A stretch of 64,000 nt of DNA, from contig JACKOJ010000002.1 of assembly GCA_024234325.1 (NCBI GenBank), positions 124,001 to 188,000 of the forward strand. The letters are read 5' to 3'. Each line of letters begins with the position of its first letter. The stretch's first letter is position 1. The stretch is from Pseudomonadales bacterium. Lineage in GTDB: Bacteria > Pseudomonadota > Gammaproteobacteria > Pseudomonadales > Pseudohongiellaceae. Positions 16,891-23,539 of the stretch are shown here, in pieces. The notes beneath the pieces were generated by a model. That model ran no database searches, was not told the DNA's origin, and worked only from the letters and a program-made list of their open reading frames with translations. Both the position numbers and the translations under genes were made by a program.

Positions 16891-17457
16891 TTATTTCTGC
16901 TCGTAGTGACCCATCAGCATGCCGGTACCGATCACATGACCGTCAATCGCTTCCAGCAGCGCGTCCTTGTTCAGGCCTTCCGGCAGATTCAGCGCGCTGT
17001 CCAGCGCATAAAAGCGGAAATGGTACATGTGCACCTTGCCATCGACGGGCGGACGCGGACCGAAGTAACCGGCCTGACGCGTGCCATTGACCCCGTTGAC
17101 CATGCCGGCGAGCGCCGGAATGCCAGTCACCATGGCGTCTTTGGGCATGGAAGCGGGCAGTTGCGAGGCAGCAGCAGGAATATTGTAGGCCACCCAGTGC
17201 ACGAAGGGCTGGGGCGTCGGGGCGACGGGGTCGTCCATGATCAGGGCCAGTTGCACGGTGCCCGCAGGCAGATTGGTCCACGCCAGTTGCGGAGACTGAT
17301 TGTCGCCGTAGGCGGTGTTCGCCAGGGGAATATCACCGTGGTGCCCGAAGGCGCTGCTGGTGATGGTAATGGTGTCGGCCATGTCGGCGGCCAAGGCAGA
17401 AACGCTGAGACTCAGGCCAAGCGCCAGGGCGGTCAGTGTTTTCGGAATAAGGTTCAT
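16891..17457 (-). CDS. Exported YbhB/YbcL-family PEBP protein
   Basis: The 188-residue product has a signal peptide (LTALALGLSLSVSALAADMAD). The PEBP signature is clear: SPQLAWTNLPAGTVQLALIMDDPVAPTPQPFVHWVAYNIPA and YFGPRPPVDGKVHMYHFRFYALD. The conserved Asp, Pro and His residues form the small anion-binding pocket of the family. The bacterial function is unknown; links to kinases are historical. ATG 17457 has an AGGAG site. It appears to lead the hydrolase gene 32 bases downstream. Confidence 0.9.
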   Translation of the reverse strand: MNLIPKTLTALALGLSLSVSALAADMADTITITSSAFGHHGDIPLANTAYGDNQSPQLAWTNLPAGTVQLALIMDDPVAPTPQPFVHWVAYNIPAAASQLPASMPKDAMVTGIPALAGMVNGVNGTRQAGYFGPRPPVDGKVHMYHFRFYALDSALNLPEGLNKDALLEAIDGHVIGTGMLMGHYEQK

Positions 17458-17636
17458 CGGGCATCTCCTGATTATTATGATTTGTGGGGCTCCAGGGCCG
17501 AAAATGACCGTCCGGAAGTGCTTCCACTATACCTGCCCCCCGTATTCACGGAAAGCGGCCTCGTTCTCACCATCTGAACGCTTCGTCGTATCCCGGCACT
17601 TGCCCGATGCTGTCTCTGGCCCTGGAGGACTCCGAC

Positions 17637-17978
17637 TCAGGCCTTTTTGACAAACTCCGACTTGAGCTTCATGGCGCCGATGCCGTCGATCTTGCAGTCG
17701 ATGTTGTGGTCGCCCTCGACCAGACGAATATTCTTCACCTTGGTGCCGACCTTGACTACCAGAGAGGAACCCTTCACCTTCAGGTCCTTGATTACCACCA
17801 CGGCGTCGCCGTCATTGAGTTCCGTGCCGTTGGCGTCCTTGAACACGGCTTCATTGGCGACGGGAGCCTCCTCCCCCACCTGCGGCCACTCGTGTGCGCA
17901 CTCCGGGCACACATACATGGCGCCGTCTTCGTAGGCGTATTCGGAATTGCATTGGGGGCATGGGGGGATGGTGCTCAT
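17637..17978 (-). CDS. yjdM: YjdM/PhnA-family zinc-ribbon protein
   Basis: The 113-residue product has an N-terminal zinc ribbon (CPQCNSEYAYEDGAMYVCPECAHEW) followed by a small SH3-like barrel with VFKDANGTELNDGDAVVVIKDLKVKGSS and the ending KLKSEFVKKA. This matches Escherichia coli YjdM, long called PhnA. Despite that name it is not phosphonoacetate hydrolase and its function is unclear. It is a single gene with an ATG and a GGAG site. The gap of about 180 bases on its downstream side shows nothing I can name. Confidence 0.9.
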   Translation of the reverse strand: MSTIPPCPQCNSEYAYEDGAMYVCPECAHEWPQVGEEAPVANEAVFKDANGTELNDGDAVVVIKDLKVKGSSLVVKVGTKVKNIRLVEGDHNIDCKIDGIGAMKLKSEFVKKA

Positions 17979-18132
17979 TCGGGACTCCTGGATTGTATTC
18001 GCGCTTCTCGCCTATCAATTTTCATACGTAAGCAGTAAAGCGCGGGAGTATACCTCAAGAATGACTGTATGCGGGGCGTTGATTCTCCGGACCTCCCATG
18101 CGGCCCAGGTAGCGGATCTCTCCCATTGGATT

Positions 18133-18489
18133 TCAGAAGCTTCGGCCGTCAACGTGATGGCTCTTGAGTTCGCGGGGATTAACGCCTTCAAGGCAATTCA
18201 CATTGACCGCCATTGTGGGCGTTCCATCCGGCATGGCGCCATACGCAAAACTCTCTACACCGCACACCTTGCAGAACTGGTGATGAATGGTTCCCTTGTT
18301 GAAGAGGTATTCGGTGAGGCTGCCCTTGCCAGAGATCAGATTGAAGTTCTCCTGCGGCGCAAACGCCAGTACAAACCCCATGCGCTGACAACGGGAACAG
18401 TTGCAGGTGATGGTTTTGTCCAGATCCACATCCACGGTGTAGGTGACAGCGCCACACTGGCAACTGCCGTTGTAGTATCCGATGGTCAT
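18133..18489 (-). CDS. GFA-family (CENP-V/GFA) zinc protein
   Basis: The 118-residue product carries the cysteine pattern of the glutathione-dependent formaldehyde-activating fold: CQCGAV, CNCSRCQRMG and FCKVCG, which bind zinc. Members include S-(hydroxymethyl)glutathione synthase and many proteins of unknown role, and sequence alone does not separate them. ATG 18489 has a strong AAGGAG site seven bases before it; an upstream in-frame ATG extends the frame by 14 residues but lacks such a site. It lies at the edge of the AT-rich accessory region. Confidence 0.87.
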   Translation of the reverse strand: MTIGYYNGSCQCGAVTYTVDVDLDKTITCNCSRCQRMGFVLAFAPQENFNLISGKGSLTEYLFNKGTIHHQFCKVCGVESFAYGAMPDGTPTMAVNVNCLEGVNPRELKSHHVDGRSF

Positions 18490-18500
18490 TGCGTTACTCC

Positions 18501-18824
18501 TTATGCCATTTCCCATTCGTTCAGGGAACACATAAATAGCCCAGATTTCGCCAATAAGTTCATCGCAATCTCCATCTCGACTTTGAGCAAAATCAAAAAA
18601 TCCAACGGGACGATTTTCTTCGAGACAGATACAGGTAGTGAATGGCTATTTCTAAAAAACTCAAACCGGCCTTTCGCTCTCTCGTCGCAGTCTAGTTGAG
18701 CCAAATTCTCGTCGGGCATTGTTCCTTTGCAAGCATGCTTCCAGCTTGCAACAGATATTTTTTCCACATCATGCATGTCATTGAGAGCCGATTTTCCGCA
18801 TTCTCTTATGAGGATATCTCTCAA
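18501..18824 (-). CDS. Possible small unknown protein downstream of the nuclease-helicase
   Basis: A 107-codon open frame starts with TTG at 18824, overlapping the stop of the nuclease-helicase gene, or with ATG at 18776 (91 residues). The predicted sequence (for example NLLAKSGLFMCSLNEWEMA) matches no family I know. There is no good ribosome site at either start. Its position directly after the nuclease-helicase gene and the AT-rich composition allow a companion gene, but chance is equally likely. Confidence 0.25.
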   Translation of the reverse strand: MRDILIRECGKSALNDMHDVEKISVASWKHACKGTMPDENLAQLDCDERAKGRFEFFRNSHSLPVSVSKKIVPLDFLILLKVEMEIAMNLLAKSGLFMCSLNEWEMA

Positions 18825-20842
18825 GCATTGCCGTCATTTAACAGCTTCGCACCACATCTAAGCAGAAAATCAGCCGTCTTATCGAAGAGATATGGTTTCC
18901 TTGTTGGATCTTCTTTTGATCCAGTTGGAACCCATATAGCCAATCCTTCACGGCCTCTAGTCATCAATACTCTATACGAGTTAGTTATAAATCGCTGACG
19001 ATCTCCGCTTACACTCACCCAATCATTGCCTCGAAATTGGCGATGTTTCCAGGAGTTCTCATCCCATACCAAATCGCCCCCCCAACACAGCCCAACAAAA
19101 TCCAGTTCGAGCCCTTGGGTAGTATACTCATTGGCTGGTACCTCAAGAGCAAAGGAGGATCGCACATCACCTCTATCATTGAGATACCATTGTGCTATTG
19201 CATTTCCGTCAGTCGCATTTAGCGCTACACCAAGACCTTCTGCGCGCAGCCTCCTCGCACCTGAACTAGCCACCAAACCGAATCGACGCTCTCCTCGTGT
19301 TTGTTGCTTAAGCCAGTTTCGAACGAGATCCGGTGTGCGGACAAGTACAATCGGATACTTCCCGAGCTCCTTGCTCAACTCCTGTGCCCCAAGGACATTC
19401 CCATCAAGAACTAAAGAAACCCACTGACTCAATGAGGGAGAGCGGAAGCTTCGCAACGGAACTGTCAATTCCAGGTCATGATCTACAGTTACCCTTTCTG
19501 CTCCCAAAAGACTTCCTGCACCAAGATTCGCAGTAGCATTGGACCCCTCTAAAAAGTTTGGCGGTCCATAAACACGCCACTTCCTCAGCTCCGTCACTGG
19601 TAAAGCTCTTAAGGCTTTCCCCCACTCGGCGATACCATTTTCACCGGTATTTATCTCTTGCCCTCCTCCGATTAACGCTACGATCGAGCACCAATCCGTG
19701 TGTCGCCCCATAATATCAAGCAACAAACTTGGCTCAGACGACGACCTCCCAAACTTCTTCCTACCGTAATCCTCATCCCACGCTCGTTGAGCCTCGTCGA
19801 ATACAATGACATGCTCGTGAGGATTGGAACCATCATCATTAGTTAAATATTCGCGAAGAAAGTCGATAATATGTTGAATACGAGTTCTTACAGAGTTTCT
19901 TGCCTCGGCAAGCCCAGACTTTTCTCCTCTACTCTTTTTCCGAGCTGACTCGTCTCGTGCGAGCGCTTCTCGCAGGACAACGACTAATGGCGTATTCCCA
20001 GATAGATAAACAATATCTCCTTTGTCTTCGACGCCAGACTCAATCGCACTATGAACCACTTGCAATCCCGCCAGGGTTTTACCTGAGCCTGGAACTCCGG
20101 CGAGAAATACAAGCGACCTGGCTCGCTCTCGCTTTGTTTCATGAATGATGTCTACAACTCGGTTGGCTGAAGTGTCCAAGTTTGTGGCATCTGCTTGAGC
20201 AATTTCTCGAACTCCATGCCCTGCGAATAGTGAAGTCGCTGCACCGATAATACTGGGAACAGGACGATACTTCCCAGACTCCCATTCCCGAATATCATAG
20301 CGTACTGCAAGGGCAACATTGCCAACTTGGTTAAGCAAACTTGCGAGACCTTTCTTACCGACAAGAAATACTTCAGATACCCCTGTGGAAACGACTGCAG
20401 ATGTATAATTCCTAGAAGCAGCCTCAGTGCACCAGAGTACTGGAACTAGACTCAACCCAGAGCTTCCAGAATGGAAGTCCCTCAAATCTAAAGCATACTC
20501 TTCGACCTGACGACTATCTGTGGAACGAAATCTAGATTCCCCAACTTTCAGTTCAATGACTAAGACTGCAGTTGGTGAAAGAATCAATACGTCAATTCGA
20601 CGTCGTAATCGGTACAGTGGGAATTCGAGCAAGACAATCCAATCTTCAAATGATGGCTCCAAATGCAATAATAACCTTAACTCCTTTTGTAGCGCCGGGA
20701 TCGTCAAATTCCATGCTTCAGTCTGAGTCGTGTACTGTGAAAAAAATCCATCTGCTGCGTATTTTGCATGCAATCCGGCGGTAATCTCATCACCAGATTT
20801 CCGGATGAAATCCGCTATAGTAGAAGAAAAATATGCACTCAT
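18821..20842 (-). CDS. PD-(D/E)XK-like nuclease fused to DUF2075 (Schlafen-group) helicase
   Basis: The product has 673 residues. The N-terminal region (about 1-200) contains RRRIDVLILSPTAVLVIELKVGES, with D84, E97 and K99 in the spacing of a PD-(D/E)XK nuclease core, followed by RQVEEYALDL, which resembles the conserved Gln/Tyr helix of that fold. The ATPase part has Walker A GVPGSGKT (249-256), Walker B FDEAQ (348-352), and late motifs SYRVLMTRGREGLAIWV (about 623-639), as in DUF2075/Schlafen group 3 helicases. Nuclease-helicase fusions of this kind are common in defence islands. Antiviral action is inference. The gene is AT-rich compared with its neighbours, and 18821-18824 overlaps a possible small gene. 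Confidence 0.82.
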   Translation of the reverse strand: MSAYFSSTIADFIRKSGDEITAGLHAKYAADGFFSQYTTQTEAWNLTIPALQKELRLLLHLEPSFEDWIVLLEFPLYRLRRRIDVLILSPTAVLVIELKVGESRFRSTDSRQVEEYALDLRDFHSGSSGLSLVPVLWCTEAASRNYTSAVVSTGVSEVFLVGKKGLASLLNQVGNVALAVRYDIREWESGKYRPVPSIIGAATSLFAGHGVREIAQADATNLDTSANRVVDIIHETKRERARSLVFLAGVPGSGKTLAGLQVVHSAIESGVEDKGDIVYLSGNTPLVVVLREALARDESARKKSRGEKSGLAEARNSVRTRIQHIIDFLREYLTNDDGSNPHEHVIVFDEAQRAWDEDYGRKKFGRSSSEPSLLLDIMGRHTDWCSIVALIGGGQEINTGENGIAEWGKALRALPVTELRKWRVYGPPNFLEGSNATANLGAGSLLGAERVTVDHDLELTVPLRSFRSPSLSQWVSLVLDGNVLGAQELSKELGKYPIVLVRTPDLVRNWLKQQTRGERRFGLVASSGARRLRAEGLGVALNATDGNAIAQWYLNDRGDVRSSFALEVPANEYTTQGLELDFVGLCWGGDLVWDENSWKHRQFRGNDWVSVSGDRQRFITNSYRVLMTRGREGLAIWVPTGSKEDPTRKPYLFDKTADFLLRCGAKLLNDGNA

Positions 20843-21055
20843 ACTTTCACGTCTTTCTCAATAGCTCATCAACGAGCTTTAAAGCCCTTGATTTGACCAG
20901 GGCTTAAAATCCATGCCGAATTGGCAGGAAAACTGACCTCGTCAATATACCCCGAATATCAGCGGGATCAAGCGGTCGGTGGACTTTCTGCCAGCAGGAC
21001 GATGACGCGAAATCGACTTACGGTCTTTGCGAGTTCCTGGGGTCAAGGAGACTGC

Positions 21056-21076
21056 TGTTGGCGGAGGGGGAAGATT
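21056..21076 (+). repeat. Partial copy of the tRNA-Ser 3' end (candidate attachment site)
   Basis: TGTTGGCGGAGGGGGA at 21056-21071 is identical to 26208-26223, which covers the 3' end of tRNA-Ser plus three flanking bases. AGATT follows in both copies after a one-base gap. The two copies have the same orientation and are 5.15 kb apart, as expected for the ends of an element integrated at a tRNA 3' end. No integrase gene lies between them. Confidence 0.55.
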
Positions 21077-21078
21077 AC

Positions 21079-21171
21079 TCATGACAGCCTCTGGGCTGTC
21101 ATGACCCTGTGGGCTGCGCGCTTCGCGCTGGGTGCCGAAAGCGATGCTTTCGGTCGAACTCTGACGTTCGA
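21079..21171. repeat. Cluster of four short hairpins
   Basis: Four consecutive perfect inverted repeats are seen: 21079-21089 with 21094-21104 (11 bp), 21116-21120 with 21124-21128 (5 bp), 21135-21142 with 21146-21153 (8 bp), and 21154-21159 with 21166-21171 (6 bp). An imperfect outer pairing is possible between GGCGGAGGGGGA near 21060 and CTCTCCCCCGCC near 21174-21186. The right side, GTTCGAACCTCTCCCCCGCCA, resembles a tRNA-Ser 3' end in the opposite orientation. It could be a structured RNA or a recombination substrate. Confidence 0.5.
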
Positions 21172-21195
21172 ACCTCTCCCCCGCCATCAACGGTG

Positions 21196-21220
21196 TGTAG
21201 TGGTCAACTAATTCCGGACA
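21196..21220 (+). repeat. IS3 left terminal inverted repeat
   Basis: Begins TGTAGTGGT and ends TCCGGACA; matches the reverse complement of 22409-22433 at 21 of 25 positions. It contains the orfB stop codon. Confidence 0.88.
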
Positions 21221-22025
21221 GTGAATTAGACAGATTCTCAGCCTTGGCGGGCGGGATGCCATCGTTGAAGGCATGTGGCCGCATCCAGTTGTAGTAATCC
21301 ATCAGGTAAAAGCCAAGATCTTTCTTGGCAACAGTTTCATTCTCATAGCCCAGTGTCGGAACCCACTCCATCTTCAGGCTGCGAAACAACCGCTCCATCG
21401 GGGCATTGTCCCAGCAGTTTCCACGACGACTCATGCTCTGCACCATGCGATAGCGCCATAAGCGCTGCCTGAACAACCTGCTGGCGTATTGACTGCCTTG
21501 ATCGGAGTGGAACAGGATCCCCTGTGGTCGTGCGCGTTGCTCGTACGCCATCTCCAGAGCCTTCACAGCCAGCTCAGCATCGGCCTTGCTCGATAAGGCC
21601 CACCCAACGACTCGACGCCTGTAAAGATCCAACACCACCGCCAGGTAGCGCCAACGGCCACCGGCCCAGATGTAGCTGATATCCCCACACCAGACCTGAT
21701 TCGGTGCGGACACTGTAAACTGCCGATCAAGCTGATTCGGAATGTCCACACGCTCGACATCAGCAAGTTTGTACTTATGCGGACCTGGCTGCTTGCAGAC
21801 CAGATTCGCCTCTTCCATCAGTCGGCCCACTTTGTAGCGGCCAATGCGATAGCCAAGCTCACGCATCATCTCCACCAGCGTTCGTGTGCCCGCGGAGTGA
21901 CGACTGAGATTGAACAACTCCTTGATCTTGCTGCGCAGAAGAAGCCTTTCAACATCCGGACGTTGTCGCCGCTGCCGGTACTCGTAGTAGCTACTTGGTG
22001 ACACCTCAAACACGGCGCAGATCAC
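21204..22025 (-). CDS. IS3-family transposase OrfB (DDE catalytic part)
   Basis: The 273-codon frame contains the IS3 integrase core: an HTH_21-like region (YYEYRQRRQRPDVERLLLRSKIKEL), then the catalytic acidic residues in WCGDISYIWAGG, HSDQGSQYASRLF and NCWDNAPMERLFRSLKMEW (the D, D and E of the DDE triad). It is probably made mainly as the OrfAB fusion by -1 frameshifting; an independent start is not well supported. It appears intact, so the element may still be active. Confidence 0.93.
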   Translation of the reverse strand: MICAVFEVSPSSYYEYRQRRQRPDVERLLLRSKIKELFNLSRHSAGTRTLVEMMRELGYRIGRYKVGRLMEEANLVCKQPGPHKYKLADVERVDIPNQLDRQFTVSAPNQVWCGDISYIWAGGRWRYLAVVLDLYRRRVVGWALSSKADAELAVKALEMAYEQRARPQGILFHSDQGSQYASRLFRQRLWRYRMVQSMSRRGNCWDNAPMERLFRSLKMEWVPTLGYENETVAKKDLGFYLMDYYNWMRPHAFNDGIPPAKAENLSNSLSGIS

Positions 22026-22057
22026 CTCGACTGCTTCCTGCTCTCTTAATTGGTCGA

Positions 22058-22366
22058 TCAGCGCGTATGATCGAGCTCGTCCGACATCAAGAGAGCGGTA
22101 GCCTTTTTTAGGATCGCTTTCTCCCGCTCCAAGCGATTGATCCGGGCCTCAAGCTCCTGAATCTTTTGCTGCTCGGGCGTTAGCGCCTTGGATTTGGGCG
22201 TAATCCCGCCTCGCTCCTGAGCCAGTTGACTGACCCAGCGCCGGATCGCAGTCTCGCCTACTCCGAGTGAGTGGCTTGCCTCGCGGACTGAATAACCCTG
22301 CTTCACCACCAGGTTGGCAGCTTCAGCTTTAAACTCTGTTGAAAACGAACGTCGTTGTTTTGCCAT
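22058..22366 (-). CDS. IS3-family transposase OrfA
   Basis: The 102-residue helix-turn-helix protein starts at ATG 22366 with a GAGG site. It shows RRSFSTEFKAEAANLVVKQGYSVREASHSLGVGETAIRRWVSQL, the N-terminal DNA-binding fold of IS3/IS911 transposases, followed by a leucine-zipper-like helix (KIQELEARINRLEREKAILKKATALL). It binds the terminal repeats. Slippage near its end fuses it to OrfB. Confidence 0.93.
   Translation of the reverse strand: MAKQRRSFSTEFKAEAANLVVKQGYSVREASHSLGVGETAIRRWVSQLAQERGGITPKSKALTPEQQKIQELEARINRLEREKAILKKATALLMSDELDHTR
22103..22109 (-). other. Programmed -1 frameshift site A AAA AAG
   Basis: On the minus strand the orfA codons CTA AAA AAG place the heptamer A AAA AAG in the correct frame for -1 slippage. 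After slippage the frame continues without a stop through GYRSLDVGRARSYALIDQLR into the OrfB sequence, giving a fused transposase of about 387 residues (22366 down to 21204). This is the standard IS3 mechanism. Confidence 0.88.
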
Positions 22367-22408
22367 GGAACACCTCATTCAGGGCGGTAAGATTACCACC
22401 TAAGTGGG

Positions 22409-22433
22409 TGTCCGGATTTATTGAACCACTACA
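22409..22433 (-). repeat. IS3 right terminal inverted repeat
   Basis: Read on the minus strand it begins TGTAGTGGT and ends TCCGGACA, mirroring the left end. The orfA start is about 43 bases inside it. Confidence 0.88.
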
Positions 22434-22584
22434 AGGAAATCCGTCGGATGAAGAAATTGCTCTCGCTCATGAGTTGTTCAAAGAGCTCGACTCCGATAGT
22501 CAGGGTTGGTACCAGACACAATTCACAGTAATTGCCAGTTTCAGGCGTAATGAAGCGCACAGCCCCTATCTCAGAGGTCCTTGA
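22434..22584 (+). pseudogene. 3' fragment of a gene cut by the IS3 element
   Basis: Immediately to the right of the IS, an open plus-strand frame of about 48 codons reads DEEIALAHELFKELDSDSQG, then WYQTQFTVIASFRRNEAHS, and stops at 22584. It has amphipathic-helix character and no start of its own. It looks like the C-terminus of a protein whose front part is missing; no matching front part is seen left of the IS. It overlaps the 3' end of the opposite-strand zinc-ribbon gene by 19 bases. Confidence 0.4.
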
Positions 22585-23465
22585 CCCAGAATACTTTCAA
22601 TGCGAAATTGCAGCCTGCTTTGGAAATCCTCAAGCTGTCCATCGTTCCATAGCAAACAGTTGTATTGGCGAACATCAAAGTGCAAGTTTTCTACATCGTC
22701 TTTTCTGCAGCACCAGATTACCGGCAGACCCAATCCCTGAGCGAATCCTGCCTCATAGTAAACCCCACCTCGATGCCCTGTGAAATCAGCAACGATGAAA
22801 CGACTCCGACGAATTTGAGCAACAATCTCATCGTCAATTTTTCCATTGTGTTCAGACATATCCACTCGGTAAGGCGAATATCCTGCAGCAGTTATAGCAG
22901 GGACCATTGCATTTAAATGTAAATTATTCAGGTCAGCGGAGAATGACATCGCTATAAAGGCTTGATTCCCTGTACCACGTAATTGAGACAATTCATCGAC
23001 TCTACGCCATCCATCGACTTTTAACCGATACACTTCTCCTAATGGGGCGGCCTCGATCCACCCTGCCTGGCAAAGTTGAACCATATATGCGCGCAACTCT
23101 TTAAAGTCTTGCGCCCAAACTATTGGTCTATATTTATCCTCAATTTCTACCCATTCCAAACTTGTGGACTCCTGGGAAAGGGTGAAGAGCAAATTATCTA
23201 GCCGAGATATTACGGATGGTGGTTTCAGATCCTTCAAGGTTTCGACTAGTTCAGTATCGAGTTTGGTTCTCGGCTTTCCATGCAACCAAGCTGAAATATA
23301 GGCCTTCTCCTTCTTCGATAATGGATACTCTGTGAAATGATCATCCCACGCTTCTTCTGTGATGAAAAAGTCGCCACAAACGGTACAAACAACTCTTCCT
23401 CCATTTGTTCCGTTATATGGAGCTCTTGCTTCGCAACCGCACAATGGACAATTATGAGTTAACAT
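22566..23465 (-). CDS. Zinc-ribbon protein with nucleoside deoxyribosyltransferase/TIR-like domain
   Basis: The 299-residue product begins with a four-cysteine zinc ribbon (CPLCGC at 6-11, CTVCG at 27-31). A middle region (about 45-160) looks like a helical or winged-helix module. The C-terminal half reads NQAFIAMSFSADLNNLHLNAM (about 167-187), SEHNGKIDDEIVAQIRRSRFIVADFTGHRGGVYYEAGFAQGLGLPVIW. This is the nucleoside 2-deoxyribosyltransferase-type fold, structurally related to TIR-like NAD-cleaving domains. E238 in YYEAGFA sits where the catalytic Glu is expected. Such domains serve as NAD- or nucleotide-degrading effectors in bacterial conflict systems; that role is inferred here. There is no clear ribosome site. 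Confidence 0.7.
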   Translation of the reverse strand: MLTHNCPLCGCEARAPYNGTNGGRVVCTVCGDFFITEEAWDDHFTEYPLSKKEKAYISAWLHGKPRTKLDTELVETLKDLKPPSVISRLDNLLFTLSQESTSLEWVEIEDKYRPIVWAQDFKELRAYMVQLCQAGWIEAAPLGEVYRLKVDGWRRVDELSQLRGTGNQAFIAMSFSADLNNLHLNAMVPAITAAGYSPYRVDMSEHNGKIDDEIVAQIRRSRFIVADFTGHRGGVYYEAGFAQGLGLPVIWCCRKDDVENLHFDVRQYNCLLWNDGQLEDFQSRLQFRIESILGQGPLR

Positions 23466-23539
23466 TTATAAAACCTTGATTAGCCATACCTAATGAAGTC
23501 ACCGGATCTGAGATAATTAAATTTTACAATTGATGGTTA

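Larger units (their letters stand above)
20843..21195. other. Gene-free stretch between the nuclease-helicase gene and the IS element
   Basis: Upstream of the nuclease-helicase start, 20878-20888 pairs with 20899-20909 as an 11-bp stem with one mismatch; it could stop transcription coming from the IS. From about 20910 to 21055 I see no gene or clear signal. From 21056 onward come a copy of the tRNA-Ser 3' end and a cluster of hairpins, listed separately. Open frames here have no convincing start or family. Confidence 0.6.
21196..22433 (-). mobile_element. Complete IS3-family insertion sequence, 1238 bp
   Basis: The element has 25-bp imperfect terminal inverted repeats (21196-21220 and 22409-22433, 21 of 25 positions matching, outer end TGTAGTGGT). 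It carries orfA and orfB in the minus direction with an A AAA AAG slippery site between them, the standard IS3 layout. The orfB stop lies inside the left terminal repeat. The bases flanking the two ends (GTG and AGG) do not form a target duplication, which suggests a later deletion or rearrangement. It lies inside the accessory region and apparently truncated a gene on its right. Confidence 0.93.

Noticed and set aside
20942..21274. 110-codon minus-strand frame across the hairpin patch and IS end
   Set aside because: It runs through inverted repeats, the tRNA-like sequence and the IS terminal repeat, has no ribosome site and shows no protein-like pattern.
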